Source: an uncultured Collinsella sp.
GTDB taxonomy: Bacteria > Actinomycetota > Coriobacteriia > Coriobacteriales > Coriobacteriaceae
Direction: 5' to 3'
Assembly: GCA_958445065.1 (NCBI GenBank)
Contig: CAUCQW010000006.1
Coordinates: 1 to 64,000, forward strand
Length of the DNA: 64,000 nt
Shown here: piece after piece, positions 16,362 to 25,047 of the stretch
How the letters are laid out: every line of letters begins with the position of its first letter
How positions within the stretch are numbered: the stretch's first letter is position 1
Notes under the pieces: model-generated
Databases searched by the model: none
Seen by the model: only the letters and a program-made list of their open reading frames with translations
What the model was told of the DNA's origin: nothing
Translations under genes and position numbers: made by a program

Positions 16362-16568
16362 GGGCGGCTCCTTTCACGGGAAAGCTCCCGTCTTAAAAAA
16401 GCACGGCCCGCCCAAGTGGCGGCGCCGCGCTCTAACGTATTACGCTTGCATCTAGCCTACCCTGCACGACAAGCACGCAGGCGTGGCCGAAAAGCGGAAC
16501 CACAGGTTGAACATTATTTGCTCAACGGCACGGGCACGCCTGTCCAAGAGACGACGCGGCGCCGTGCA

Positions 16569-16609
16569 CAAAAAACGACCGGAGCGCGGGACGTCCGCGA
16601 TCCGGTCGT
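16569..16609 (-). terminator. Rho-independent terminator of ppaC
   Basis: On the minus strand acgaccgga pairs with tccggtcgt and is followed by ttttttg. It lies 20 bp after the ppaC stop. Confidence 0.88.
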
Positions 16610-16628
16610 GGCGTTTGGTCAACTAAAC

Positions 16629-17552
16629 CTAGCAGGCGGCCATGATGGGGGCAGCGACCTGCTTCTTACGGGAGAGGACACCCGGCATCCAGACGCCGTC
16701 GTGCTCGTCGGCAATGCCCAGGCCCTTCTGAGCGGCCTCGGTCTCGCCCTCGAGCAGGACCTGCGAGCCCTCCTCCATGATGTCGGTGATGCACAGGACA
16801 ATGCCATCGGCACCCTTCTCGGCGGCGTAGGCGCGCATGGCCTCGCGAATCTCGTCGATCATGCCGAGCGCACGACTCTTGTCGACGGTCTCGTACTGGC
16901 CGATGAGCAGCTTCTTGCCGGCGGGCTCGAACATCTTGATGTCGTTGCCGACCATCTCGGCTGCGGTGAAGGAGCCGGACGGACGGGTGAGGAAGACCTC
17001 CATGCCAAACTTGACCGGGTCGACACCCACCTGCTCGCCGAGCTTGGCGGCGACAGCGCGGTCGACATCGGTGGTGGTGGGGCTCTTGAGCATGAGCGTG
17101 TCGGTCATCATGGCCGAGAGCAGCAGCTTGGCCTGGACGTCGGAAAGCTCAACGCCGAGCACGCCGGCGAGCTTGGTGACGATGGTGCAGCTGGAGCCCC
17201 AGGGCAGGCAGATGTAATGCAGCGGGCCGGCGGTCTCGAAGTCGCCGATGCGGTGATGATCGACAACGCCAAAGACCGTGGCGTCCTTAAGGCCGGCGAC
17301 GGACTGGGCAGACTCGTTGTGGTCGGTGAGGACGACGAGCTGACCGGCCTCGACGGACTCGATCACGCGGGGCTCGGCGATGCCGGCGTCGGCGAGCAGC
17401 TTGGCGGACTCGGCCGGAAGCTGACCAAGGGCGCAGGCCTCGTAGGTGTTGCCGGCATACTCAACCTGGTTGAGCAGCTGGGACAGGACGACGGCGCTCA
17501 TGATGGCGTCGTTATCGGGGTTCTGGTGACCAAAGACAAGAACGTTTGCCAT
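16629..17552 (-). CDS. ppaC: Manganese-dependent inorganic pyrophosphatase (family II)
   Basis: This 307-residue DHH-family enzyme hydrolyses pyrophosphate. The metal-binding motifs are FGHQNPDNDAI (residues 7-17), LTDHNES, VVDHHRIGDF (residues 96-105), and the C-terminal substrate motif SRKKQ near residue 295. No CBS domains are inserted, so it is the short constitutive form. The ATG at 17552 follows tggaggatatcc, and a terminator follows the gene. Confidence 0.95.
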   Translation of the reverse strand: MANVLVFGHQNPDNDAIMSAVVLSQLLNQVEYAGNTYEACALGQLPAESAKLLADAGIAEPRVIESVEAGQLVVLTDHNESAQSVAGLKDATVFGVVDHHRIGDFETAGPLHYICLPWGSSCTIVTKLAGVLGVELSDVQAKLLLSAMMTDTLMLKSPTTTDVDRAVAAKLGEQVGVDPVKFGMEVFLTRPSGSFTAAEMVGNDIKMFEPAGKKLLIGQYETVDKSRALGMIDEIREAMRAYAAEKGADGIVLCITDIMEEGSQVLLEGETEAAQKGLGIADEHDGVWMPGVLSRKKQVAAPIMAAC

Positions 17553-17667
17553 GGATATCCTCCACTTGATATGTGTACTTGGACGTAGCTATGGTAGCAC
17601 GCCGATGCCGAGCCTTCGCAGACGGAAGGGCTACGGCATATTTTGGGGCAGGCATGGAGGCCAAGGC

Positions 17668-17717
17668 TGTCCCTTTTGCACCATGTTGGTGCAAAGTAAC
17701 CTGGCCCCCTTGCACCA
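17668..17717. repeat. Short ttgcaccatgttggtgcaa repeat
   Basis: A palindromic core ttgcacca...tggtgcaa is followed by agtaacctgg and a second ttgcacca. A close relative is at 28103-28140. It lies between glucokinase and ppaC on the minus strand. Confidence 0.65.
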
Positions 17718-17718
17718 G

Positions 17719-18672
17719 CTATTTGCCGGCGGCGCGCAGGGCTACGTAAGCGGCACCGATGATGCCGGCGTCGTTGCCGAGCGAGGCGACCTCAATGGGC
17801 GTCTCGCGCGAGGCGGAAAGCGCGTAGTGCTTAAAGTGCTCGCGGACCTTGTCGAGGTAGACGTCGGCCGAGGCGGAGGCGCCGCCGCCGATCAGGAACA
17901 TCTCGGGGTCGACCACGTTGGCGATAAGCGCCAGAGCGCGACCGAGATAATCGGCCATGGTATCAGCCGCGGCCAGCGCAAGCTTGTCGCCCTCGCGGCA
18001 AGCTTGGAACACGTCCTTGGAATCGGAGGGGCCGGTGAGCTCGATGGGCTCGACGCCCGCCTTCTTGCATTCGGCAAGGTAGTTGCTCACCACGCCAGTG
18101 GCGCTGGAATACTGCTCCAGGTGGCCATGGCCGCCACAGCCGCAGGTGCGCTCCTCGTCGGGATTCAGGCACATGTGGCCAATCTCGCCGCCGGCGCCCA
18201 CAACGCCCGACACCACGTCGCCGTTGACGATAACGCCGCCGCCCACGCCGGTACCGATGGTGACCATCACCACGTTCTGCACGCCCTTGGCAGAGCCGAG
18301 CCAGGCCTCGCCCATGGCAGCAGCGTTGGCATCGTTCTCGTACTTAACGACCGCGTCGGGGCAGTGCTCCTGAATGGCGATCCTAAGCTCGGGCAGGTTA
18401 ATGGCAATGTTGGCCTTGACCTTGGCATCGCCCGAGGCCGGGATGGGGCACGGAACGGCCAGGCCAATGCCAGCCACAAAGGCACGCGGAATCTGCGCCT
18501 TGGCGACCACCTGGTCGATCGCCTCGGTCACCGCGGCAAAGCCCGCAGCGTCAACGATGGGAGGCGTGGGTACGCTGGCCTTGGCAAGCAGGTTGCCGTC
18601 CTCATCGAACAGGCCCTCCTTAACCGAAGTGCCGCCGACGTCGATGCCGATGTAGTACTGCTTAGGTTCCAT
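17719..18672 (-). CDS. ROK family glucokinase
   Basis: This 317-residue sugar kinase has the phosphate motif IGIDVGGTSVK at the N-terminus, the catalytic aspartate in KYENDANAAAMGE, TIGTGVGGG, and the ROK zinc motif TCGCGGHGHLEQ near residue 175. It most likely phosphorylates glucose. The frame opens at 18738, but the ATG at 18672 with aaaggtgggctccc upstream is the better start. Its position just after the beta-glucoside PTS operon suggests it handles the glucose released by the phospho-beta-glucosidase. Confidence 0.88.
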   Translation of the reverse strand: MEPKQYYIGIDVGGTSVKEGLFDEDGNLLAKASVPTPPIVDAAGFAAVTEAIDQVVAKAQIPRAFVAGIGLAVPCPIPASGDAKVKANIAINLPELRIAIQEHCPDAVVKYENDANAAAMGEAWLGSAKGVQNVVMVTIGTGVGGGVIVNGDVVSGVVGAGGEIGHMCLNPDEERTCGCGGHGHLEQYSSATGVVSNYLAECKKAGVEPIELTGPSDSKDVFQACREGDKLALAAADTMADYLGRALALIANVVDPEMFLIGGGASASADVYLDKVREHFKHYALSASRETPIEVASLGNDAGIIGAAYVALRAAGK

Positions 18673-18726
18673 GGGAGCCCACCTTTCTCGTTTAAACATT
18701 GCCTGTATGGTACCGCTCCTAAGACA

Positions 18727-18767
18727 AAAACCTGCCAAAAAGGGACAGGTTTGTTTTGGCAGGTTTT
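18727..18767. repeat. cctgccaaaa hairpin
   Basis: Arms aaaacctgccaaaa and ttttggcaggtttt are perfect complements around a 13-base loop containing gggacagg. It lies just upstream of the glucokinase start, beyond the PTS operon terminator. A similar layout is at 22625-22702. Confidence 0.7.
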
Positions 18768-18826
18768 ATCTGGGAAAATGCGAACGCCCGCTCATCAGCT
18801 CGCGCAAGGCCTTCGCCAAATATAAA

Positions 18827-18855
18827 GGCGCCGGAAGGCGGAGGCTCCCGGCGCC
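18827..18855 (-). terminator. Terminator of the beta-glucoside PTS operon
   Basis: On the minus strand ggcgccgg pairs with ccggcgcc and is followed by tttatattt. It lies about 60 bp after the IIA stop. Confidence 0.75.
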
Positions 18856-18913
18856 CGTGAAAGGGACTGAATTGTCTGGTGGGCCGAACGGTCCGTCGCG
18901 GCGATAACGCCGA

Positions 18914-19246
18914 CTAGGCCGTGCGCGCCTGCAGCAGCTTGTGGACCTCGATGAGCTCCGTGGCCATGACGCGCATGGTCTCGGTGCCTGCCATCTGGTC
19001 CTCGGCATGCAGCAGAATCAGCGGGGCCTCGCCGTTACGCTCGCCATTGGCCTCCTTTTTAAGGAGCCCCATGTGAACATCGTGACCACCGTTGTAAGCC
19101 TCGTCACCCTGCTTGATAAGCTCCTCGGCGGCGTCAAAATCGCCCTCCTTGGCCTTTTGCACGGCATTGATGTACATGCTCTTGGCGGTTCCGACGAAAC
19201 TGATGATCTCAAAGCAGGTCATCTGCAGCTCGTTCATATCCTCCAT
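18914..19246 (-). CDS. PTS lactose/cellobiose-type IIA component
   Basis: This all-helical IIA domain of about 110 residues carries the phosphorylated histidine in LILLHAEDQM, with the usual trimer helices. It passes phosphate from HPr to the IIB encoded upstream. A GTG at 19255, abutting the IIB stop, is an alternative start; the ATG at 19246 has a better-placed taggtg. It is the last gene of the operon before the terminator. Confidence 0.9.
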   Translation of the reverse strand: MEDMNELQMTCFEIISFVGTAKSMYINAVQKAKEGDFDAAEELIKQGDEAYNGGHDVHMGLLKKEANGERNGEAPLILLHAEDQMAGTETMRVMATELIEVHKLLQARTA

Positions 19247-19255
19247 GCGCTGCAC

Positions 19256-19558
19256 CTAGCCCATCACGCTGACGCAGTGGTCGATGATGCCAGCAGCGTT
19301 CATGCGGCCGTAGTCGACCATGTTGATGACCTCAACCGGGAAGCGGCCAGCGGCCTCCTTCTCAAAATCGCCCTTGGTGTAGCCAATCTGCGGGCCGAGC
19401 AGCAAGATATCGCACTCGTCCAGGTGATCGTGAGCCTCGTTCATAGGACGGGCCTCGACCTCGATGTCCAGACCACGGCTTGCGACCTCGGACTGCATCT
19501 TCTGGACCAGCAGGCTCGTGGACATGCCGGCATTGCAGCAAAGCATGATCTTCTTCAT
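19256..19558 (-). CDS. PTS lactose/cellobiose-type IIB component
   Basis: This 100-residue IIB domain has the phosphocysteine in the N-terminal loop MLCCNAGMSTSLL. It receives phosphate from IIA and gives it to the sugar bound by IIC. The IIA gene is directly adjacent. Confidence 0.92.
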   Translation of the reverse strand: MKKIMLCCNAGMSTSLLVQKMQSEVASRGLDIEVEARPMNEAHDHLDECDILLLGPQIGYTKGDFEKEAAGRFPVEVINMVDYGRMNAAGIIDHCVSVMG

Positions 19559-19629
19559 GGTTTCCTCCTTATAACTGCGCGGCGCGCAGACGACAACTGG
19601 TTTTATTCCTTGCGGCTACTGTACCCACC

Positions 19630-19649
19630 CCCTGCGTCTTTACGCAGGG
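19630..19649 (-). other. Intercistronic hairpin between IIC and IIB
   Basis: ccctgcgt pairs with acgcaggg around a 4-base loop, inside the 153-bp gap between the IIC and IIB genes. No T tract follows, so it may tune mRNA stability or expression ratio rather than end transcription. Confidence 0.45.
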
Positions 19650-19711
19650 AGAGCCGCGAGCACCGGCACCGCGTACCGGCGCCCGCAACAATGAAAGGGA
19701 AAACGAACCGT

Positions 19712-21064
19712 TTAGGCGTTCTGCTCGGCAAGGGCCTCCTGCTTGGCGATGGCCTTCTCGGAGATCCTCATAAAGGGCAGGTAGACAACCATGCCGATGA
19801 CAAGCTCGAGGGCCTGCCATACGCCGGCGCGCCAGTCAAAGCCCGTGGCAAGCAGGGCGTTAATGACGGGAGGCATGGTCCAAGGCACCTGGGCGATGCA
19901 GGGGCTGATGATGCCCGCGCAGGTCAGGCCATAGGTGATGCCGATGAACAGGTCGGGAAGAAGCACGAACGGAATCATGAGCGGCAGGTTGTACACGACG
20001 GGGTAACCGTAGATGACCGGCTCGTTGATGTTAAACAGGCCAGGAACGATAGCCATCTTGGCAACGGTCTTGGAAGCCTTGTTCTTAGAGAACAGGAAGG
20101 TATCGAGCAGGAGCATGAGGGTGCAGCCCGAGCCGCCGATAAGGGCGAAGCTGTTGACGATCTGCATGTTCATGTAGTGATCGGGCTGGATGGTGCCGCC
20201 GGCGGCAAAGGTAGCCATGTTGTCGACGATGAGCATGGTCAGGATCGGCTCGACGGTAGCGCCAGAGATGGTGGACTGGTGAATGCCGACGCAGAACAGC
20301 AGGTTCGCAAGAGTGTAGATGAGGATAACAGCCCACGGACCGGCGTTCATGATGCTCTTGAGCGGGTTGGAAATACACGTGGAGATGATGGTGCACAGAT
20401 CGGTGCCGGCAAACACGGCGAGCAGCGCTGCGGCAACTGCGAAGATCGAGAGGTTGAGCAGCATCGGGATCATGACGTTAAAGGAGTTGGAGACCGCGGG
20501 GGGCACACCCTCGCCCAGCTTTACTTTAAGCTTCTCGACGCCGGAAATCTTGATGAAGAGCGTGACGGAGAGCAGGGCGATGATAATAGCCGCGAACAGA
20601 CCGTTGGTACCGGTGTTGGCAGTCGAAAGGGCGCCCGTGACCTCGGCAGAGGTGATCTTGTCGGTGAGCAGCGGACTCGTGGCGGCAAGCGTGGCGGTGA
20701 TCTGCTGCGGCATCATGATAACGAAAGCGGAGATGGCGACGACCACGCAGGCAAGCGGGTTATCGAAGCGCTCGTTCTTAGCGAGGCTGTAGCCGATCAA
20801 TCCGGCCAAGACAATGGCAGAGACGTTGAGGGTGCCCAGCGTAATTGCCGAACCCCAGGTCTGAAGATTGGCAAGACCCGCCGCATCGAGCGGGAACAGA
20901 GGGAACACGACGTTGTTAATAAGAACCGCGATACCCGCAAGGATATAGAGCGGCGTGATGGTTGCGAAGGCATCGCGCAGGGAACGCAGGTGAACCTGGT
21001 TTCCCACCTTCGCAGAGACCTCGGCAAATTTGTCGAGGAAGCTCTTTCCGTTTTCACTGGCCAT
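19712..21064 (-). CDS. PTS cellobiose-type IIC permease
   Basis: This 450-residue membrane permease has about ten helices and the GLFNINEPVIYGYPVVYNL signature of the lactose/cellobiose IIC family near residue 345. GIHQSTISGATVEPIL and QPDHYMNMQIVNSFALIGG are also typical. It imports and phosphorylates a beta-glucoside, most likely cellobiose or an aryl-glucoside. It sits between the glycosidase and IIB genes of the same operon. Confidence 0.92.
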   Translation of the reverse strand: MASENGKSFLDKFAEVSAKVGNQVHLRSLRDAFATITPLYILAGIAVLINNVVFPLFPLDAAGLANLQTWGSAITLGTLNVSAIVLAGLIGYSLAKNERFDNPLACVVVAISAFVIMMPQQITATLAATSPLLTDKITSAEVTGALSTANTGTNGLFAAIIIALLSVTLFIKISGVEKLKVKLGEGVPPAVSNSFNVMIPMLLNLSIFAVAAALLAVFAGTDLCTIISTCISNPLKSIMNAGPWAVILIYTLANLLFCVGIHQSTISGATVEPILTMLIVDNMATFAAGGTIQPDHYMNMQIVNSFALIGGSGCTLMLLLDTFLFSKNKASKTVAKMAIVPGLFNINEPVIYGYPVVYNLPLMIPFVLLPDLFIGITYGLTCAGIISPCIAQVPWTMPPVINALLATGFDWRAGVWQALELVIGMVVYLPFMRISEKAIAKQEALAEQNA

Positions 21065-21184
21065 GATTGCTCCTAACTATCAAATCCGGCCTTTTCCTAT
21101 GCGCACGGTGGTCTGTCGCCCTTTGCCACCAGATGTGCCATGTTTTGCGCGCGGCGGCGCGCGGTCTGGGCGCTCGCCCGGTCG

Positions 21185-22585
21185 CTAGTCAACCACGTGG
21201 GTCGTTGCGACCTGCTTGAGCCAAGCTGCAGACTTCTTAAGGCGGCGCTTGTAGCCGTCCATGAGGTCGACCTCGACAAAGCCGTAACGGTTCTTAAAGG
21301 CATTAGCCCAAGACCAGTTATCGATGACGGCCCAATAATGGTATCCGCGGCATTTGGCGCCCTCGGCGATTGCCTTGGCAACCCACTCCAGGTGCTGGCG
21401 CACAAAGTCGACGCGGTAGTCGTCCTGAATGGTCCCTTCGGCGTCACGGTTCTTGTATTCGTCCATGATGCCGATACCGTTCTCGGATACAAACCACTCA
21501 AGATCGGGGTAGTTCTTAGCGCAGTCCATGCCAAAGTCGTAGAGGCCCTGCGGGTAGATTTCCCAGCCGCGGCTCTCGTTCATAACGGCGTCGGGCCATA
21601 CGTACTCGTCGGCAAAGTGCGGCAGACCGTACTGGTCGATCTTGCTCGCCGGAGCCTGAACGCGCGTGGGATGGTAGTAGTTACAACCGAGCCAGTCGAC
21701 AACGCCCTGCTTGAGGATCTCTTGGTCGCCGGCACGGAACGGAAGTTTAACGCCGCCCTCGGCCAGGCTGTCGAGCACGTCGGCGGGAAGCTCGCCCTTG
21801 GTAATAAGGTCGAGCCACCAGCGATTGTTGATACCGCTGGTCATACGCACGGCCTCGAGGTCTGCCTCGCTGGGGTTCTCCTTGGTATAGACCGGGGTAA
21901 AGCAGTTGATCATGCCGATCTTGGCGTCGGCGCGAACGGCGCCCTCGTCATAGGCGCGGCGGTAGTTGGCCACAGCCAGCGCGTGCGCCAGCGAGATGTG
22001 ATACTGCACGGTGCGGGCGCGGTTATAGTCATGGAGCTGCGGGTACCACACGCCCTCCTGATAGCGCTGCTCGGGCTCGACGATGGGCTCGTTAAAGGTG
22101 AACCAGTACTTGATCTCCTGGCCAAACTCGCGGAAGGCAACGTCGGCGTAATGAGCGTACGCCTCGACGACCTCACGGCTCTCCCAACCACCACGGTCAA
22201 AGAGGTAGGTAGGCATGTCAAAGTGGTACAGGTTGACGAACGGCTCCAGGCCGGCCTCGCGAGAGGCACGGAACAGCTCGTGATACCACGCGGCGCCCTC
22301 CTCATTGAGGTTGCCGTTAGCATCGAGCAGGCGACTCCACTGGATGGAGGTGCGGTAGGTATCCAGGCCCAAGTCCTTCAAAATGCGAAGGTCCTCCTGG
22401 TATTTAGCCATAAAGTCATTGCCAGCATAAGAGCCAACGCGGTTATAGAACGAATCCAGATCCTGGATGGACCAGGTATCCCACAGGTTCTCGAGCTTGC
22501 CGCCCTGGTTCCACTGACCCTCAGTCTGCGGGCCGGACATAGCGGCGCCAAAGAAGAAGTCACGGGGCAGCTGATACTGAGCCAT
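21185..22585 (-). CDS. Glycoside hydrolase family 1, 6-phospho-beta-glucosidase
   Basis: This 466-residue (beta/alpha)8 retaining glycosidase splits phosphorylated beta-glucosides brought in by the PTS encoded downstream. The acid/base glutamate is in WFTFNEPIVEP near residue 170 and the nucleophile in WFVSENGIGI near residue 365. The N-terminal FFFGAAMSGPQTEG is the family signature. The frame extends to 22708, but that part is non-coding repeat; the ATG at 22585 with gcgaggactttg is the start. Confidence 0.92.
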   Translation of the reverse strand: MAQYQLPRDFFFGAAMSGPQTEGQWNQGGKLENLWDTWSIQDLDSFYNRVGSYAGNDFMAKYQEDLRILKDLGLDTYRTSIQWSRLLDANGNLNEEGAAWYHELFRASREAGLEPFVNLYHFDMPTYLFDRGGWESREVVEAYAHYADVAFREFGQEIKYWFTFNEPIVEPEQRYQEGVWYPQLHDYNRARTVQYHISLAHALAVANYRRAYDEGAVRADAKIGMINCFTPVYTKENPSEADLEAVRMTSGINNRWWLDLITKGELPADVLDSLAEGGVKLPFRAGDQEILKQGVVDWLGCNYYHPTRVQAPASKIDQYGLPHFADEYVWPDAVMNESRGWEIYPQGLYDFGMDCAKNYPDLEWFVSENGIGIMDEYKNRDAEGTIQDDYRVDFVRQHLEWVAKAIAEGAKCRGYHYWAVIDNWSWANAFKNRYGFVEVDLMDGYKRRLKKSAAWLKQVATTHVVD

Positions 22586-22624
22586 CAAAGTCCTCGCTTT
22601 CGTGTCTAGAGCTTTCGGTTGGAG

Positions 22625-22702
22625 ACGGGTTTGCTTTGGCAAGTTATCCGGCGCGGGCGCGCACCGGTTATCCAGATATCCAGCCCGCCAAAACAAAACC
22701 GT
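22625..22702. repeat. Imperfect hairpin in the bgl-gntR divergent region
   Basis: acgggtttgctttggc pairs imperfectly with gccaaaacaaaaccgt, with an inner gcgcgggcgc patch. It lies within the untranslated leader of the glycosidase operon. The other part of the 22586-22887 gap holds the promoters; I see no gene there. Confidence 0.5.
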
Positions 22703-22751
22703 CCCCAAACGGTCGGCCCTGCCGGCGGCAGGGTTCCGTTCGTTGCGTACA

Positions 22752-22779
22752 ACTATAGCGCTCTAATTTCTAAAGTAAA
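22752..22779 (-). promoter_or_regulatory. Probable promoter of the beta-glucoside operon
   Basis: On the minus strand tttact (22779-22774) and tatagt (22757-22752) are 16 bp apart and read as -35 and -10 boxes. An agcgct palindrome lies next to the -10 box and could be an operator for the divergently encoded GntR protein. Both roles are inferred. Confidence 0.45.
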
Positions 22780-22887
22780 GCGTCTTTTTGTTTTTTCTTT
22801 CTCGGACTTCTTATATAAAAGTAATATGGGTGCCTCGTTGGGGGTTATACTTACTTGCGTATTCTTATATGTCGGAAAGGAGGTTCC

Positions 22888-23607
22888 ATGATTCCCAAAT
22901 ACGAGGCGATAGCTGCAGATATCCGTCGAAGCATCGAGGATGGCGCTCTTAAACCGGGCGACAAGCTACCCACCGTCGTTGAGTTCTGTGAGCTCTATAG
23001 CGTTTCCAAAATCACCGTCAAACGAGCTATCGAGCAGATCACCGAAGAGGGTCTTGTTACCAGCCGGCGCGGATCGGGCACCTACGTTAAAGACACGGCG
23101 GGGCTTCCCGACAAGGCGTTTTTCCAGGGCAAGAACGACCGCGCCCAGGGCTTTTCGTATGAGCACCGCGGGGAGAAGGTAACCTCGGTGGTCTACGATT
23201 TCTCGATTGTCAATCCACCGGCAGAGGTTGCGACTCAGCTGGGAATTGCCGAGGATGACTTTGCCTATCACATCGTGCGCGTGCGCCAGGTCGACGAGAA
23301 GCCCATCGTTATCGAGTACACCTACATGCCCCTCGAGCTGATTCCGGGCCTTAAAAAGAAAGACCTGTATGGATCGGTCTACAGCTTCATCCGCGAGCAA
23401 TGCGGGCTGAAGATTTCGAGCTTCCACCGCACCATTCGCGCCGTAGCGGCAACCGAGGAAGAGGCTGAGCGCCTGGACACCAAACCCGGCTCTCCCCTGC
23501 TCGAGCTCAACCAGATTGGCTTTTTGGATAGCGGCACCGCCTTTGAGCATTCGATCTCGCGCAACGTTGGTGACCGCTTTGAGCTGCACAACGTAACGTT
23601 GGCATAG
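22888..23607 (+). CDS. GntR/HutC family regulator with UTRA ligand domain
   Basis: This 239-residue protein has an N-terminal winged helix (residues 1-65; SVSKITVKRAIEQITEEGLV is the recognition region) and a C-terminal UTRA domain ending LELNQIGFLDSG and the typical last strands. UTRA regulators of this type sense phosphorylated sugars and usually repress neighbouring PTS genes. The divergent PTS and phospho-beta-glucosidase operon is the obvious target. The ATG at 22888 follows gaaaggaggttcc. A possible promoter ttgttt / tatata lies near 22790-22820. Confidence 0.9.
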   Translation: MIPKYEAIAADIRRSIEDGALKPGDKLPTVVEFCELYSVSKITVKRAIEQITEEGLVTSRRGSGTYVKDTAGLPDKAFFQGKNDRAQGFSYEHRGEKVTSVVYDFSIVNPPAEVATQLGIAEDDFAYHIVRVRQVDEKPIVIEYTYMPLELIPGLKKKDLYGSVYSFIREQCGLKISSFHRTIRAVAATEEEAERLDTKPGSPLLELNQIGFLDSGTAFEHSISRNVGDRFELHNVTLA

Positions 23608-23680
23608 TTTTGTAGTCATGCGGGCGCTCGTTATGGCTCGTTTAGAGTGGGCAACCGCACAACACCATGGGGGTATGAAC

Positions 23681-24613
23681 ATGTCCGATTTGATTAAACT
23701 GACGCCGATCTTCCACGAGAAGATCTGGGGCGGCCGCCAGCTCGAAACCGTATTTGGTTACGACATTCCCGAGGGTCCCATCGGTGAGTGCTGGGCTATC
23801 TCGGCCCATCCCAACGGCGACTGCCAGATTGCGGAGGGCCCGTATGCCGGCCACACGCTGTCGTGGCTGTGGGCCGAGCACCGTGAGCTCTTTGGCAACT
23901 GCGAGGGCAAGGAGTTCCCGCTGCTCATTAAGATTCTGGACGCCAAGGACGACCTTTCGATCCAGATTCACCCCAACGACGAGTACGCTGCCGAGCACGA
24001 GAACGGCAGCCTGGGCAAGACCGAGTGCTGGTATGTGCTGGACTGCGAGCCCGGCGCCACGATCATCGTCGGACAGCGCGCCAAGGACCGCGCCGAGGCA
24101 GCACAGATGATCGAGGACGGCCGCTGGGACGAGATGCTCAACGTGCTGCCGATTCACAAGGGCGACTTTTTCCAGATTGACTCCGGTACCGTGCACGCCA
24201 TCAAGACCGGTACGCTCATTTTGGAGACGCAGCAGTCGAGCGATGTGACCTATCGCCTGTACGACTACGACCGCCCCGGCACCGACGGCAAGCTGCGCCC
24301 GCTGCATATTGAGCAGAGCCTCGACTGCATCGATTTTGATGTTCAGGCGCCGACCGACGGCACCGTGACCGCGCCCGAGGTCGACGGCGTGACCGAGCTC
24401 GAGTCCAATCCCTGCTACACCGTCGATCGTGTGCGTGTCGACGGCAGCAAGACCCTCGACCAGCGCTGGCCCTTCATGTGCCTGTCGGTCATCAACGGCG
24501 AAGGCACCGTCTGCGGCGACCCCGTCCACAAGGGAAGCCACCTGCTGGCCCCGAGCACCGTCAGCTCCATCGACCTCGAAGGCAAGATGGAACTGATTAT
24601 TAGCCACCTGTAG
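23681..24613 (+). CDS. manA: Mannose-6-phosphate isomerase, class I
   Basis: This 310-residue zinc cupin interconverts mannose 6-phosphate and fructose 6-phosphate. The metal ligands are in IQIHPNDEYA and in DSGTVHAI, with KTECWYVLD between them. The length is that of the short Gram-positive ManA type. The ATG at 23681 follows gggggtatgaac. It lies 74 bp after gntR on the same strand and could be read through from it. Confidence 0.9.
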   Translation: MSDLIKLTPIFHEKIWGGRQLETVFGYDIPEGPIGECWAISAHPNGDCQIAEGPYAGHTLSWLWAEHRELFGNCEGKEFPLLIKILDAKDDLSIQIHPNDEYAAEHENGSLGKTECWYVLDCEPGATIIVGQRAKDRAEAAQMIEDGRWDEMLNVLPIHKGDFFQIDSGTVHAIKTGTLILETQQSSDVTYRLYDYDRPGTDGKLRPLHIEQSLDCIDFDVQAPTDGTVTAPEVDGVTELESNPCYTVDRVRVDGSKTLDQRWPFMCLSVINGEGTVCGDPVHKGSHLLAPSTVSSIDLEGKMELIISHL

Positions 24614-24631
24614 GTCACTGGTACCCGAGTG

Positions 24632-24758
24632 CTCGCCGGGATGGGCGCGGGGTTTGATCGCCTGCTCGGGCAGTCCTGCTCGCACGGAGAGCACATTAAG
24701 TGCTCTCCGGCTCGTGCGGAACTCGCGATCGACCAAACCCCGCGCCCATCCCGGCGAG
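24632..24758. repeat. Nested palindrome element, copy 1
   Basis: Perfect 25-bp outer arms (ctcgccgggatgggcgcggg... and its complement) enclose a core reading cctgctcgggcagtcctgct, then the inner hairpin ggagagcac attaa gtgctctcc, then cgtgcggaactcgcgatcga. The same core, in reverse orientation, is inside a different pair of outer arms at 24911-25040. It is in the 434-bp gap between convergent manA and pcrA, where I see no coding sequence. Confidence 0.8.
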
Positions 24759-24789
24759 CCTCTGGCTAGCAACAACAACCCAAACGCAA

Positions 24790-24827
24790 GTAGGGGCTCC
24801 CCCGCCCATCAACGGGGGAGCCCCTAC
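24790..24827. terminator. Strong hairpin between convergent genes
   Basis: gtaggggctcccccg pairs perfectly with cgggggagcccctac around an 8-base loop. No long T run follows, but its position between converging manA and pcrA suggests a transcription stop. Confidence 0.6.
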
Positions 24828-24910
24828 TCGTATCTATATATCAGCCCACCCGGCTCTCCAGACCAAAAAGCGAACGAGCAGAGCGATGTTCGTCCAGCAA
24901 CGTTACCCAA

Positions 24911-25040
24911 GGACCTGGGCGGGTGTATGGGGCAACATCGATCGCGAGTTCCGCACGCAAAGGAGGCCACTTAATGTGGCCTCCGTCTTGCGCAGGACTG
25001 TCCGAGCAGGTGATGTTGCCCCATACGCCCGCCCAGGTCC
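24911..25040. repeat. Nested palindrome element, copy 2
   Basis: The 29-bp outer arms (ggacctgggcgggtgtatgg... and complement, one mismatch) enclose the same core as copy 1 in the opposite direction: inner hairpin aggaggccac tt aatgtggcctcc with flanks atcgatcgcgagttccgcacg and caggactgtccgagcaggtga. It ends 8 bp before the pcrA stop codon. Confidence 0.8.
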
Positions 25041-25047
25041 GCCGGGA

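Noticed and set aside
15456..17588. Plus-strand open frame of 710 residues
   Set aside because: It runs across antisense nhaA and ppaC and the intergenic space between them, with no ribosome site or domain.
18941..21076. Plus-strand open frame of 711 residues
   Set aside because: It is antisense to the PTS IIA-IIB-IIC genes.
24632..25040. Possible riboswitch or T-box
   Set aside because: The structures lie at the 3' ends of convergent genes rather than in a leader, and no known aptamer or T-box sequence is present.
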